DNA of 64,000 nucleotides, taken from assembly GCF_002005205.3 (NCBI RefSeq), contig NZ_CP019701.2, positions 806,001-870,000 on the forward strand. Reading direction: 5' to 3'. Below the pieces are notes generated by a model that made no database searches, was not told the DNA's origin, and was given only the letters and a program-made list of their open reading frames with translations. Each line of letters opens with the position of its first letter. The first letter of the stretch is position 1. Both the position numbers and the translations under genes were made by a program. This stretch comes from Rhizobium rhizogenes (lineage in GTDB: Bacteria; Pseudomonadota; Alphaproteobacteria; Rhizobiales; Rhizobiaceae). Shown here piece by piece: positions 49,604 to 59,025 of this stretch.

Positions 49604-50214
49604 TGTTTACCGGAATTGTCACCGACGTTGGAACCGTTTCCGAGCTGGAAGCCCTGGCTGAAGGCATTCGTCTGCGGGTGGCGACCAATTACGATCCCAA
49701 GACCATCGATATGGGTGCATCCATCTCCCATGGCGGCATTTGCCTGACGGTGACGAGGCTGCCGGAAGACGGCAGCAACGAGCGCTGGTATGAGGTCGAG
49801 GCCTGGGAAGAGGCGCTGCGCCTGACGACGATTGCCGGCTGGAAACGGGGCACCCATGTCAATCTGGAGCGGGCGCTGAAGATCGGCGACGAGCTTGGCG
49901 GTCACATCGTCTCCGGCCATGTCGATGGCAAGGCGGAAATCCTGGCCGTAGAGCCGGAAGGCGAAGCGGTACGTATCCGCCTGCGCGCGCCGGAGCATCT
50001 GGCGAAATTCGTGGCGCCCAAGGGTTCCGTGGCGCTCGACGGCACCTCGCTGACCGTCAACGCCGTCGAAGGCACGGATTTCGACGTGCTGCTGATCCGC
50101 CACACGCTCACTGTGACGACGTGGGGCGAGCGCCAGCCGGGCGATTTTGTCAATTTCGAAGTCGACACCATGGCGCGCTACGCCGCAAGGCTTGCGGAGT
50201 TTCCTTCGGCGTAA
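49603..50214 (+). CDS. ribE: Riboflavin synthase alpha subunit
   Basis: A 203-residue riboflavin synthase that dismutates two 6,7-dimethyl-8-ribityllumazine molecules. It starts with the diagnostic MFTGIVTDVGTV and carries two lumazine-binding repeats: residues 1-97 with SISHGGICLTV, and 98-203 with DELGGHIVSGHVDGKAEIL and ALDGTSLTVNAVE. The ATG at 49603 overlaps the ribD stop TGA by one base. The following intergenic region holds a second, different repeat. Confidence 0.95.
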   Translation: MFTGIVTDVGTVSELEALAEGIRLRVATNYDPKTIDMGASISHGGICLTVTRLPEDGSNERWYEVEAWEEALRLTTIAGWKRGTHVNLERALKIGDELGGHIVSGHVDGKAEILAVEPEGEAVRIRLRAPEHLAKFVAPKGSVALDGTSLTVNAVEGTDFDVLLIRHTLTVTTWGERQPGDFVNFEVDTMARYAARLAEFPSA

Positions 50215-50262
50215 GCTGGGGAGGCTCGGCGCTTTATTATGTTCGCGGACTCTTCCTTCTCT

Positions 50263-50375
50263 CGTCATTCCGGCCTTGAGCCGGAATCCAGCCAGCCCAA
50301 GTCCTTGGGCTGAGAAGACTCCTTTCGCCGCACAGACGCGCGTCGGCTGGATGCCGGATCGATTCCGGCATGACG
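50263..50375. repeat. Intergenic inverted-repeat element between ribE and the LysE-type gene
   Basis: A 113-base element bounded by CGTCAT and ATGACG. The left arm (CGTCATTCCGG...GCCGGAATCCAGCC) and the right arm (GGCTGGATGCCGG...TTCCGGCATGACG) are imperfect inverted copies of about 31 bases, each holding an inner CCGG hairpin, and the middle carries CCCAAG/CTTGGG. It is a typical rhizobial dispersed palindrome of another class than the one in ribD. Confidence 0.75.
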
Positions 50376-50424
50376 AAGGAGGAGCAGCGAATTTAATCCT
50401 GATCGGTGTCGGTCGCCGCCACAC

Positions 50425-50441
50425 TTCCGGTCGAACCGGAA
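50425..50441. promoter_or_regulatory. Palindrome upstream of the LysE-type gene
   Basis: TTCCGGT-CGA-ACCGGAA, seven pairs and a three-base centre, about 70 bases before the start codon. It could be an operator or a small hairpin. Confidence 0.4.
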
Positions 50442-50509
50442 AGATTGTAAAGACGTCGTTCGGCCGTTTGAGATCGACTGCGCGCCAAACAGGGTAGGGA
50501 ACATACATC

Positions 50510-51142
50510 ATGCCGTCTTTTGAACTGCTGACAGCCTTTTTCATCACCACCGCCCTGTTTGCCTATATTCCCGGTCCGGCCATGCTTTACGCGGCCGCCC
50601 AGACCATGGCGCGCGGCCGGTTTGCCGGGCTGATGGCGGTACTCGGTATCCATGTCGGCTGCTATTTCCATATCTTCGCCGCTGCGGCCGGTCTCTCCGT
50701 GCTGTTTCAGGCGGTTCCATGGCTTTACCTCGCGGTGAAGCTGTGCGGTGCGCTTTATCTCATCTGGCTGGGTTTCTCGATGCTGCGCAGCAAGCTGGAA
50801 GGCGAGGCGGTCAATCTCACCATCGAGCCGAAATCGGCGCGTCGGGCCTTCATCGACAGCATCATCGTTGATGTGCTCAATCCGAAGACGGCGCTGTTCT
50901 TTCTGGCCTTCCTGCCGCAATTCGTCGATCCGGCAGCCGCTTTCCCGGTCTGGCTGCAGTTCCTGATCCTCGGTATCGCCGTCAATTTCATTTTCTCTTC
51001 CGCCGATCTCGTCGGCGTGCTTCTGGCGGGCGCGATGGTCGGGCGTCTGAAGCGGTCGAGCGCCGTGCAGGCTTTGGCCCGGCGCGCCGCCGGAACGGTG
51101 CTGATGGGGCTTGGCGTGCATCTGGCTTTCCAGAAAAGCTGA
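50510..51142 (+). CDS. LysE/RhtB-family amino-acid exporter
   Basis: A 210-residue inner-membrane protein with about six helices. RhtB hallmarks: FAYIPGPAMLYAAAQTMARG in the first helix and loop, then GALYLIWLGFSMLRSK and the mid-protein NPKTALFFLAFLPQFVDP, which is the most conserved stretch of the family. It exports amino acids or derivatives; the substrate cannot be told. Start ATG 50510 with RBS GTAGGG. It lies between ribE and ribH, probably an insertion into the riboflavin cluster. Confidence 0.9.
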   Translation: MPSFELLTAFFITTALFAYIPGPAMLYAAAQTMARGRFAGLMAVLGIHVGCYFHIFAAAAGLSVLFQAVPWLYLAVKLCGALYLIWLGFSMLRSKLEGEAVNLTIEPKSARRAFIDSIIVDVLNPKTALFFLAFLPQFVDPAAAFPVWLQFLILGIAVNFIFSSADLVGVLLAGAMVGRLKRSSAVQALARRAAGTVLMGLGVHLAFQKS

Positions 51143-51317
51143 TTTTTCAGCCGCGCCGCAGAGACATCAAGCCTTGCGGGATACCCCGCAAACGGGCCAT
51201 GCTGCGTGGGTAATGCATGAAAATACTTGCCAAAAACGGCCAGCCGTGGTTTGACCGCCGCAAAAGCCGGTATGATCCGGCGTAAAGCTTTTCGGGAAAA
51301 TCCCCAGGAACCCTCAC

Positions 51318-51764
51318 ATGTCCAAACCCCATCTTCTTATCGTGGAAGCACGTTTTTACGACGATATGGCGGATGCCCTTCTCGAAGGCGCGAAGTTCGC
51401 GCTCGATGAGGCCGGCGCCACCTATGACGTCATCACCGTTCCCGGCGCGCTGGAAATCCCCGCCGCCATCGCCATGGCGCTTGACGGTGCCGACAATGAC
51501 GGCACGGAATATGACGGTTTCGTCGCACTCGGCATGGTCATTCGCGGCGAGACCTATCACTTCGATATTGTCTCCAACGAATCCTCCCGCGCCCTGATGG
51601 ATCTCGCCGTCAGCGAATCGCTGCCGATCGGCAACGGCATCCTCACCGTTGAAAATGACGAGCAGGCCTGGGCGCGCGTGCGCCGTTCCGACAAGGACAA
51701 GGGCGGTTTTGCCGCCCGTGCGGCGCTGACCATGATCGAGCTGAAGAAGAAACTGGGTGGCTGA
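51318..51764 (+). CDS. ribH: 6,7-dimethyl-8-ribityllumazine synthase
   Basis: A 148-residue lumazine synthase subunit. Segments: [50 protein letters not shown] with the catalytic His, and [15 protein letters not shown]. It forms oligomeric cages or pentamers. Start ATG 51318. It supplies the substrate of RibE upstream. nusB follows within five bases of its stop. Confidence 0.95.
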   Translation: MSKPHLLIVEARFYDDMADALLEGAKFALDEAGATYDVITVPGALEIPAAIAMALDGADNDGTEYDGFVALGMVIRGETYHFDIVSNESSRALMDLAVSESLPIGNGILTVENDEQAWARVRRSDKDKGGFAARAALTMIELKKKLGG

Positions 51765-51768
51765 GCGC

Positions 51769-52266
51769 ATGTCGAATGTTGATAATGGCGGCGAACCGCG
51801 CCAGCCTTCGGTAAAGCCGGCCAACCAGCGCGGCGCGGCCCGCCTTGCGGCCGTGCAGGCGCTTTACCAGATGGATGTCGGCGGAACCGGCGTGATGGAA
51901 GTGGTGGCCGAATATGAGGCGCACCGTCTCGGTCAGGAAGTCGATGGCGATACCTACCTGAAGGCCGATCCGTCGTGGTTCCGCTCCATCGTCTCCGGCG
52001 TCGTCCGTGACCAGACGAAGATCGACCCCCTGGTGCGTTCCGCCCTTCTGGAAGACTGGCCGCTGTCGCGTCTCGATGCCACCGTGCGCGCCATCCTGCG
52101 CGCCGGCACCTTCGAAATTCTCGAGCGTAATGACGTGCCGGTCGCCGTCATCGTCACGGAATATGTCGAAATCGCCCGTGCTTTCTTCGAACACGACGAG
52201 CCGAAGCTGGTGAATGCGGTACTTGACCGCATTGCCAAGCAGGTGCGCGGCGAGGCAAAACGCTAA
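51769..52266 (+). CDS. nusB: Transcription antitermination protein NusB
   Basis: A 165-residue NusB. N-terminal [16 protein letters not shown] (first helix, RNA-binding Arg-rich), C-terminal [16 protein letters not shown] and [20 protein letters not shown] followed by [11 protein letters not shown]. It binds boxA with NusE and is needed for full rRNA transcription. An alternative GTG start at 51757 would overlap the ribH stop; ATG 51769 is preferred as homologues begin MS. The ribH-nusB order is widely conserved. Confidence 0.94.
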   Translation: MSNVDNGGEPRQPSVKPANQRGAARLAAVQALYQMDVGGTGVMEVVAEYEAHRLGQEVDGDTYLKADPSWFRSIVSGVVRDQTKIDPLVRSALLEDWPLSRLDATVRAILRAGTFEILERNDVPVAVIVTEYVEIARAFFEHDEPKLVNAVLDRIAKQVRGEAKR

Positions 52267-52287
52267 AAAACCTTAGGTGAGGAAGAC

Positions 52288-53511
52288 ATGAGCGCCGTTT
52301 CCGTCCCCGGACTTGAAGTTCAACTGGACGAGGCCAAGCGCAACGTCTTCCTCCTCACCATGGCGCAGGCGATCATGGGATCGGCCGCGCCTTTGAGCTT
52401 TTCGGTCGGCGCGCTTGCCGGTTATCAGCTGCTCGGCGTTGACAAGTCGCTGGCAACCGCGCCGCTCACCGGCTTCAATATCGGCGTGGCGCTCGGCGCC
52501 ATCTGCGTTGCTGCGGCATCCCGTTTTCTCGGGCGCAAGGCCGGTTTCATGGTCGGCGCGCTGATGTGTTCGATCGGTGGCGGCATTGCCGCAGTCGCGC
52601 TCTTCCGCACGGATTTCTGGCTGTTTGCCGTCGGTCTGCTGCTGATCGGTATCTCAGGCGGCTTCACACAGAAAATCCGCTTCGCCGCCGCCGATGCATC
52701 GCCATCCTTCTACAAGCCGAAGGCAATCTCGTGGATTCTCGCGGGCGGCATCATCTCCGCCATTGTCGGGCCGCAGCTGGCTATTCTCGGCAAGGACCTG
52801 CTGGCGCCGGTCACCTTCGCCGGCGCTTTCATTGCGCTGGTGCCGCTGGGCATCATCTCGATCGCCATTCTGGCATTCCTGAAATTGCCCGATCCAAAGG
52901 CCGCCTCCACCCATACGGAGGCCGTCAGACCCCTGTCGGAAATCGTTCGCACGCAGCGTTTCGTCACCGGCATGATCTGCGGCATCGGCTCCTACGCATT
53001 GATGACCTTCATGATGACCGGCGCGCCGCTTGCCATGGTGGTCGGTTGCGGTTTCCCCACCGAACTTGCCACGCTCGGCATCCAGTGGCACGTTCTGGCC
53101 ATGTTCGGCCCGAGCTTTTTCACGGGCATGCTGATTTCCCGATTCGGTGCGGAAAAAATCGTGGCGGCTGGCCTTGTCGTCCTGATGGCCTGCGCCATCG
53201 TCGCCCATATGGGCATCGAGCTGTGGAATTTCTGGGCGGCGCTCATCCTGCTCGGTCTCGGCTGGAATTTCGGCTTCATCGGCGCAACCGCCATCATCAC
53301 CTCCAGTTACCGCCCGCACGAGGCGGACAAGGTGCAGGGCTTCCACGATATCGTGCTGTTCGGCACGGTGGCGCTGTCATCCTTCTCTTCCGGCAAGGTG
53401 TTTACGGCCTGGGGATGGTCGGTGATGAACCTCGTCATCTGGCCGGTTGCGGGGCTTTGCCTCCTGCTCGTCCTGTCGCTGATGCTGAAGCCGCGCAAAA
53501 ACACCGCATAG
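52288..53511 (+). CDS. MFS transporter
   Basis: A 407-residue major facilitator with about twelve helices. Visible segments: QAIMGSAAPLSFSVGALAGY, FNIGVALGAICVAAASRFLG (loop 2-3 GRKAG), SGGFTQKIRFAAADASPSFY, and ITSSYRPHEADKVQGFHDIV in the second half, typical of a bacterial subfamily with a predicted metal or drug substrate that is not established. The RBS GGTGAGGAAG precedes ATG 52288, 21 bases after nusB, so it may be co-transcribed with the riboflavin-nusB group. Confidence 0.85.
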   Translation: MSAVSVPGLEVQLDEAKRNVFLLTMAQAIMGSAAPLSFSVGALAGYQLLGVDKSLATAPLTGFNIGVALGAICVAAASRFLGRKAGFMVGALMCSIGGGIAAVALFRTDFWLFAVGLLLIGISGGFTQKIRFAAADASPSFYKPKAISWILAGGIISAIVGPQLAILGKDLLAPVTFAGAFIALVPLGIISIAILAFLKLPDPKAASTHTEAVRPLSEIVRTQRFVTGMICGIGSYALMTFMMTGAPLAMVVGCGFPTELATLGIQWHVLAMFGPSFFTGMLISRFGAEKIVAAGLVVLMACAIVAHMGIELWNFWAALILLGLGWNFGFIGATAIITSSYRPHEADKVQGFHDIVLFGTVALSSFSSGKVFTAWGWSVMNLVIWPVAGLCLLLVLSLMLKPRKNTA

Positions 53512-53560
53512 GGCGGCGTCCGTCTTCTAGCCCTTTCATGTTTCAGGCGAATTTGTGGGC

Positions 53561-53590
53561 TTGACGCCGCGCCTTTCGCCAACGCAATCT
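53561..53590 (+). promoter_or_regulatory. Candidate promoter for the hppA transcript
   Basis: TTGACG (53561-53566) and CAATCT (53585-53590) with an 18-base spacer, upstream of the mini-ORF and hppA. Confidence 0.45.
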
Positions 53591-53626
53591 TGCCGCGCAG
53601 GTCGTTTTTCCTTGGGAGGGGAACAA

Positions 53627-53725
53627 ATGGCCACGACAGGACCTGGAGTGCGTGCCATCGCCCCTGTCCTTGCACATGGTTCGCCACGCCGGGGAGGGAG
53701 TGAGACCCGGCCTTTTGGGAGGTAA
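53627..53725 (+). CDS. 32-codon leader ORF immediately upstream of hppA
   Basis: ATG at 53627 follows a strong RBS (GGGAGGGG at 53614-53621). The frame reads MATTGPGVRAIAPVLAHG then SPRRGGSETRPFGR and ends with TAA at 53723-53725. That stop directly follows the hppA RBS (GGGAGG, 53717-53722), so ribosomes ending here would sit on the hppA start region. The peptide is basic and Gly/Pro-rich and resembles no family I know. It could be a leader peptide setting hppA translation, or a chance frame. The ORF is in the same reading frame as hppA. Confidence 0.45.
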   Translation: MATTGPGVRAIAPVLAHGSPRRGGSETRPFGR

Positions 53726-53731
53726 GTGCGC

Positions 53732-55870
53732 ATGACCGTAATACCCATAGTGATTTTATGCGGTGTCCTGTCCGTGGTTTACGCGGTATGGGCGACCAAG
53801 AGCGTTCTCGATGCCGATCAGGGCAACGAGCGTATGCGTGAAATAGCAGGTTTTATCCGTGAAGGTGCGCAGGCTTATCTCACCCGTCAATATCTCACCA
53901 TCGCCATCGTCGGATTGATCGTCGCCATTCTGGCCTGGTATCTTCTGTCCTCGATGGCGGCCATCGGTTTCCTCGTCGGCGCGGTGCTTTCAGGCGTCGC
54001 CGGTTTCGTCGGCATGCACGTCTCCGTGCGCGCCAATCTGCGCACCGCGCAGGCCGCCTCGCACAGCCTGTCAGCCGGTCTCGATATCGCCTTCAAGTCG
54101 GGCGCCATCACCGGCATGCTGGTGGCGGGGCTCGCGCTGCTCGGCGTATCCATCTATTATTTCATCCTCACCTCGGTGATGGGCCATCCGGCCGGCTCGC
54201 GTGAGGTGATTGACGCGCTGGTGTCGCTCGGCTTCGGCGCGTCACTGATTTCCATCTTCGCCCGTCTCGGCGGCGGCATCTTCACCAAGGGCGCCGATGT
54301 CGGCGGCGATCTCGTCGGCAAGGTCGAGGCCGGAATTCCGGAGGACGACCCCCGCAACCCCGCGACGATCGCCGATAATGTCGGTGATAATGTCGGCGAT
54401 TGCGCCGGCATGGCGGCCGACCTGTTCGAAACCTATGCCGTCTCTGTTGTGGCGACCATGGTTCTCGCCGCGATCTTCTTTGCCGGAACACCGATACTGG
54501 AAAGCGCCATGGTCTATCCGCTGGCGATCTGCGGCGCCTGCATTCTGACTTCGATTGCCGGCACCTTCTTCGTCAAGCTTGGCACAAACAATTCCATCAT
54601 GGGCGCGCTCTACAAGGGGCTCATCGCCACCGGCGTCTTTTCGGTCGTCGGTCTTGCGGTCGCCACCTATGCGACGGTGGGCTGGGGAACGGTGGGTACG
54701 GTGGCCGGCATGGAGATCACCGGCACCAATCTCTTTTTCTGCGGATTGGTCGGCCTTGTCGTGACGGCGCTGATCGTCGTCATCACCGAATATTATACCG
54801 GCACCAACAAGCGGCCGGTCAACTCCATCGCCCAGGCATCGGTCACCGGCCACGGCACCAACGTCATCCAGGGGCTTGCCGTCTCCCTGGAATCGACGGC
54901 GCTGCCGGCCATTGTCATCGTCGGTGGCATCATCGGCACATACCAGCTCGGCGGCCTGTTCGGCACCGGCATCGCGGTCACCGCCATGCTTGGCCTTGCC
55001 GGCATGATCGTCGCGCTCGACGCCTTCGGTCCGGTCACGGACAATGCCGGCGGCATCGCCGAAATGGCCGGTCTTGATCCCGACGTGCGCAAGGCGACCG
55101 ACGCGCTGGACGCCGTCGGCAACACCACCAAGGCGGTGACCAAGGGTTATGCCATCGGTTCTGCCGGCCTCGGTGCGCTGGTGCTGTTTGCCGCCTATGC
55201 CAACGACCTGTCCTACTTCGCCGCCAATGGCGATACCTATCCCTACTTCAAGGACATGGGCGAGATTTCCTTCAGCCTCGCCAACCCCTACGTGGTGGCT
55301 GGCCTGTTGTTCGGCGGCCTTATCCCCTACCTCTTCGGCGGCATCGCCATGACGGCGGTGGGCAAGGCGGCAGGTGCCATCGTCGAGGAAGTACGCCGCC
55401 AGTTCCGCGAAAAACCCGGCATCATGGCGGGCACGGAAAAGCCTGACTACGGCAGGGCGGTCGATCTGCTGACGAAAGCGGCGATCCGGGAAATGATCAT
55501 CCCGTCGCTTCTGCCGGTTCTCGCTCCTCTCGTCGTTTATTTTGGCGTGCTGCTGATCTCGGGCTCCAAGGCGTCAGCCTTTGCCGCACTCGGGGCATCG
55601 CTGCTCGGCGTTATCATCAACGGCCTGTTCGTGGCGATTTCCATGACATCAGGCGGCGGCGCATGGGACAATGCCAAGAAGAGCTTCGAGGATGGTTTCA
55701 TCGACAAGGACGGCGTGCGCCACGTCAAGGGTTCGGACGCCCACAAGGCGTCGGTGACGGGTGATACGGTTGGCGATCCTTATAAGGACACCGCCGGTCC
55801 CGCCGTCAACCCGGCGATCAAGATCACCAATATCGTGGCGCTGCTGCTGCTGGCGGTTCTTGCCCACTGA
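53732..55870 (+). CDS. hppA: Membrane-bound proton-translocating pyrophosphatase, K+-independent type
   Basis: A 712-residue enzyme with about 16 helices that couples PPi hydrolysis to proton pumping. PPi/Mg motif [20 protein letters not shown], then [18 protein letters not shown] with the Asp cluster, and the second acidic site [18 protein letters not shown]. The position that decides potassium dependence lies in [17 protein letters not shown]; Lys after NTT indicates the K+-independent class. Agrobacterium is known to have such a pump in acidocalcisome-like polyphosphate granules (family knowledge). ATG 53732 is preferred over GTG 53726 because the GGGAGG is nine bases away. Confidence 0.96.
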   Translation: MTVIPIVILCGVLSVVYAVWATKSVLDADQGNERMREIAGFIREGAQAYLTRQYLTIAIVGLIVAILAWYLLSSMAAIGFLVGAVLSGVAGFVGMHVSVRANLRTAQAASHSLSAGLDIAFKSGAITGMLVAGLALLGVSIYYFILTSVMGHPAGSREVIDALVSLGFGASLISIFARLGGGIFTKGADVGGDLVGKVEAGIPEDDPRNPATIADNVGDNVGDCAGMAADLFETYAVSVVATMVLAAIFFAGTPILESAMVYPLAICGACILTSIAGTFFVKLGTNNSIMGALYKGLIATGVFSVVGLAVATYATVGWGTVGTVAGMEITGTNLFFCGLVGLVVTALIVVITEYYTGTNKRPVNSIAQASVTGHGTNVIQGLAVSLESTALPAIVIVGGIIGTYQLGGLFGTGIAVTAMLGLAGMIVALDAFGPVTDNAGGIAEMAGLDPDVRKATDALDAVGNTTKAVTKGYAIGSAGLGALVLFAAYANDLSYFAANGDTYPYFKDMGEISFSLANPYVVAGLLFGGLIPYLFGGIAMTAVGKAAGAIVEEVRRQFREKPGIMAGTEKPDYGRAVDLLTKAAIREMIIPSLLPVLAPLVVYFGVLLISGSKASAFAALGASLLGVIINGLFVAISMTSGGGAWDNAKKSFEDGFIDKDGVRHVKGSDAHKASVTGDTVGDPYKDTAGPAVNPAIKITNIVALLLLAVLAH

Positions 55871-55894
55871 AGGCTTTAGGTTTCGGCAAACGAA

Positions 55895-55924
55895 AAAGGC
55901 CCGGGGAGTGATCCCCGGGCCTTT
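55895..55924. terminator. Bidirectional terminator between hppA and bamE
   Basis: AAAGGCCCGGGGA (55895-55907) and TCCCCGGGCCTTT (55912-55924) form 13 perfect pairs around a four-base loop. A run of A on the 5' side gives T on the minus strand, so it serves both convergent genes. Confidence 0.92.
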
Positions 55925-55946
55925 GAATTTATTGTCCTTTTTCCGA

Positions 55947-56477
55947 TCAGGGCGTGTTGTTGCCCTGGCCGAGAATGCTCTTGGCAATATTGGCGCCCGA
56001 GGTGCCGCCGGAGAGCAGCTGCTGCAGGAAGGTGAGGTCCTTGCCGCCCGTCGGGGTGGTGCGCGAAATCGTGTCGAAGACCTTGCCGTCCTGCAGCGCG
56101 TAATTGGCCTTGCGCTCGATGACGCCGTCCTTGTTGAAATAGATCGCAAGAATGTTCTGCTCGACCAGCGTCGGCTTCATGAAGGCGGCGCGGCGCACGC
56201 GCTTCTGCGAGATGTAATAGAACACTTCGTTGCCGAAGGTCGCGGTGGTGGAAGGCGTGCCCATGGTCAGCAGAACCTGTTCGCGGCTGGAGCCTTCCGG
56301 GATCAGCTGCAGCGATTGCTCGTCCATGACATAGCCGTTGTGGAATACGTCTGTCGTGCTGGTGCAGGCGGAAAGCAGGCCGGATGCGAGCACGATTGCG
56401 ATGGCGGTCTTGCTCAGAATTTTGCCGTGACTTGCGGATTTCTGCTTGCTCAACTGCTTTTCCCCGACTGCGATCAT
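55947..56477 (-). CDS. bamE: Outer-membrane protein assembly factor BamE
   Basis: A 176-residue lipoprotein. The N-terminal region is followed by a lipobox (IVLASGLLSAC, Cys about residue 38). The SmpA/OmlA fold shows as SLQLIPEGSSREQVLLTMGT, STTATFGNEVFYYISQKRV and QNILAIYFNKDGVIER. It helps the BamA complex insert barrels such as the porin and omptin proteins found in this window. The C-terminal 30 residues are disordered. Start at 56477 with GGAAGGTG upstream; it is divergent from the bc1 chaperone gene. Confidence 0.9.
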   Translation of the reverse strand: MIAVGEKQLSKQKSASHGKILSKTAIAIVLASGLLSACTSTTDVFHNGYVMDEQSLQLIPEGSSREQVLLTMGTPSTTATFGNEVFYYISQKRVRRAAFMKPTLVEQNILAIYFNKDGVIERKANYALQDGKVFDTISRTTPTGGKDLTFLQQLLSGGTSGANIAKSILGQGNNTP

Positions 56478-56747
56478 GAATGGCACCTTCCGGCATTGCG
56501 TGGTGCACAGTGTCTGTGCACATGATTGTGTCAATCCGGGGACGGAAAATCCCGATCACCCCCCAAATTCAATGCTTTCCCGGTCTTTTGGAACTCCTCC
56601 GGTTCTCTTCGACTGTTTCAGCGCAAAGACGAACGTGACCGCGACAGCATTGCAATTCGTGGATGCTTCGGTAAACCAGCTTTGACGATCATGCAACAAG
56701 TGCGAGGGGCGGTAAGTGAATTCACCGGCCCCGTTCGGAAAAAAACG

Positions 56748-57287
56748 ATGATATTCGGGCTGTTCAAGAAGAAAAACAACAATCGCGCCATAGTCGACAG
56801 GCAATACGAGACCTTGACGGCTGCTGCCCGCACGCCGGCCTTTTATCTCGATCTTGGCGTTCCCGATACCGTGATGGGCCGCTTCGAGATGTTGTCGGTC
56901 ATCATGATTCTCTATTTCCGCCGTACCAAGTCCTCCGGCGTCAGCGGCCAGGAGATCGCACAGGAGATCGTCGACGCCTTTTTTCAGGATATCGATCATT
57001 CCATCCGTGAGCTCGGCATCGGTGACCAGGGCGTGCCGAAACGCATGAAGAAATTCGCCGGCATGTTCTATGGACGACTCGAATCCTATGCGGCGGCGCT
57101 GGATGCGTCGGACGCCGTTGCCCTTGCTGCAGCGCTCCGGCGCAATATATATCCGCAGACAGACGAGACCGCACCGGCGCTGGACGGGCTGGCGGGCTGG
57201 ATGATGGAAGCCTCCCTGGCCCTTTCCGCCTGCTCCGAAGAAACAATCGCAACCGGAAGCCTGACGCTGCCCTTGCCTGGACGATGA
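56748..57287 (+). CDS. Ubiquinol-cytochrome c chaperone family protein
   Basis: A 179-residue protein of the Cbp3/UPF0174 family that assists cytochrome b assembly in the bc1 complex. Typical stretch: PAFYLDLGVPDTVMGRFEML, then QEIVDAFFQDIDHSIRELGI and KRMKKFAGMFYGRLESYAAA, ending with a helical tail. No signal peptide; it should act on the inner face of the membrane. Start at ATG 56748, since upstream codons in frame are unlike the family. It overlaps the next gene by four bases (ATGA). Confidence 0.9.
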   Translation: MIFGLFKKKNNNRAIVDRQYETLTAAARTPAFYLDLGVPDTVMGRFEMLSVIMILYFRRTKSSGVSGQEIAQEIVDAFFQDIDHSIRELGIGDQGVPKRMKKFAGMFYGRLESYAAALDASDAVALAAALRRNIYPQTDETAPALDGLAGWMMEASLALSACSEETIATGSLTLPLPGR

Positions 57288-57859
57288 GGTTTACGATGAA
57301 CACGCGACACGCCGCAAATGACGACCTGCCTTTTTCCTATCCCGTAAAGGTAGGCCATATTTCCGCCAATCCCGTCAGGATTGGTCTTGAGGCCGACGCC
57401 GAGGAACTGAAGGCGCTGGCGAAATTCTGGGATGTGCTTTCCGTCGATTATCTTAAGGCGGAGCTGCAGGTATCCCGCTGGAAGAAGGATGGCTTGAAGA
57501 TCAAGGGTGAGGTGCATGCGGCCGTGACCCAGTCCTGCGTCGTGACGCTGGAACCGGTCTCGAGCAGGATCGAAGAGACGCTTGAGCAGATTTTCGTTCC
57601 GGAAGGTTCGAAGCTGGCGCGGATGGTCACCAATGAGGAAGGCGAGATCGTGCTCGATCCCGATGGTCCTGATATTCCCGACCAGTTCACGGGTGACAGC
57701 ATCGATGTCGGCGCCGTCGTCGTGGAATTTGCCGCCCTTGCGATCGACCCCTATCCGCGCAAACCGGATGCCGAATTCGTTGATACCGGCGACAGGGAGC
57801 GCGAAGAGGAAAAGCGCCCGTCGCCTTTCGCCGCGCTGAAAGATTGGAAAAAAGACTGA
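57284..57859 (+). CDS. YceD-family (DUF177) protein
   Basis: A 191-residue DUF177 protein, related to E. coli YceD and plastid homologues needed for 23S rRNA accumulation. Conserved segments: GEVHAAVTQSCVVTLEPVSS near the middle, and VDVGAVVVEFAALAIDPYPR followed by the acidic KPDAEFVDTGD. Its start overlaps the upstream stop. In many bacteria yceD precedes rpmF and plsX; here rpmF is absent and plsX follows after 100 bases. Confidence 0.88.
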   Translation: MRFTMNTRHAANDDLPFSYPVKVGHISANPVRIGLEADAEELKALAKFWDVLSVDYLKAELQVSRWKKDGLKIKGEVHAAVTQSCVVTLEPVSSRIEETLEQIFVPEGSKLARMVTNEEGEIVLDPDGPDIPDQFTGDSIDVGAVVVEFAALAIDPYPRKPDAEFVDTGDREREEEKRPSPFAALKDWKKD

Positions 57860-57959
57860 ATGGCCCCGCCGGGCTGAAATAATTTTATTGTAACAAAAGC
57901 CGGAAAAGGTATTTTCGCGCAAAATCCGCTGGAGTGGCGGCAAAAAGGATAAGGGACGA

Positions 57960-59021
57960 GTGATCAGAATTGCAATTGACGTCATGGGTGGCGATTTCGG
58001 CCCAGATGTTGCCATACCCGGTGCCGCCAAGGCGCTTGAACGGCACAACGATGTAACTTTTCTGCTCTATGGGCAGAAGAGCAAATGCGAGCCCATTCTG
58101 GCACAATATCCCGCGCTTCGGGAAAAGTCGGTCTTTCACGATTGTGAAGTCTCGGTCGGTATGGACGAAAAGCCGAGCCAGGCGCTGCGGCGCGGCCGCT
58201 ATGTCTCCAGCATGTGGCGTGCCATCGAAGCCGTGAAGCTCGGCGAGGCGGATGTTGTCGTCTCTGCCGGCAATACCGGCGCGCTGATGGCCATGGCCAA
58301 ATTCTGTTTGCGCACCATGGCGCGGGTGGAGCGGCCGGCCATTGCCGGCATCTGGCCGACGCTGAAAGGCGAAAGCATCGTTCTCGATATCGGCGCGACG
58401 ATCGGCGCCGATTCCCAGCAGCTTCTGGATTTCGCCCTGATGGGCGGCGCCATGGCGCGTGCGCTTTTCGATATTGATCGGCCGACCGTCGGCCTGCTCA
58501 ATGTCGGGGTCGAGGAGGTCAAGGGTCAGGAAGAAGTGCGGGAAGCCGGACGGCTGATCCGCGAGGCTGACCTCGGCACCATCGATTATCGCGGTTTCGT
58601 CGAAGGCGACGATATCGGCAAGGGCACGGTGGATGTGGTGGTGACCGAAGGTTTCACCGGCAACATCGCGCTGAAAGCCGCCGAAGGCACGGCGCGTCAG
58701 ATCACCACGCTGCTGCGCGAGGCGATCTCCCGCAGCTTCTTCGCCAAGATCGGCTATGTTCTGGCGAAAAGCGCCTTTGATGTGCTGCGGGAGAAAATGG
58801 ACCCGCGCAAGGTCAATGGCGGCGTGTTTCTCGGCCTGAACGGCATTGTCATCAAGAGCCATGGCGGCACGGATGCCATCGGTTTTGCCTCCGCCGTCGA
58901 TGTCGGCTACGACATGGTTCACAACGGCTTGACCGCCAAGATTGAAAACGATCTGAAGATTTACCACGCAAGACGGCTTCCGCCCCCGGCGCCCGAAGCT
59001 CTCGTGGCTGACGAGGAATAA
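57960..59021 (+). CDS. plsX: Phosphate acyltransferase PlsX
   Basis: A 353-residue enzyme converting acyl-ACP to acyl-phosphate in phospholipid synthesis. N-terminal [47 protein letters not shown] and [19 protein letters not shown], ending with [23 protein letters not shown] start at 57960 with AAGGGA upstream. It is followed after four bases by fabH, forming a lipid operon. Confidence 0.95.
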   Translation: MIRIAIDVMGGDFGPDVAIPGAAKALERHNDVTFLLYGQKSKCEPILAQYPALREKSVFHDCEVSVGMDEKPSQALRRGRYVSSMWRAIEAVKLGEADVVVSAGNTGALMAMAKFCLRTMARVERPAIAGIWPTLKGESIVLDIGATIGADSQQLLDFALMGGAMARALFDIDRPTVGLLNVGVEEVKGQEEVREAGRLIREADLGTIDYRGFVEGDDIGKGTVDVVVTEGFTGNIALKAAEGTARQITTLLREAISRSFFAKIGYVLAKSAFDVLREKMDPRKVNGGVFLGLNGIVIKSHGGTDAIGFASAVDVGYDMVHNGLTAKIENDLKIYHARRLPPPAPEALVADEE

Positions 59022-59025
59022 GGGA

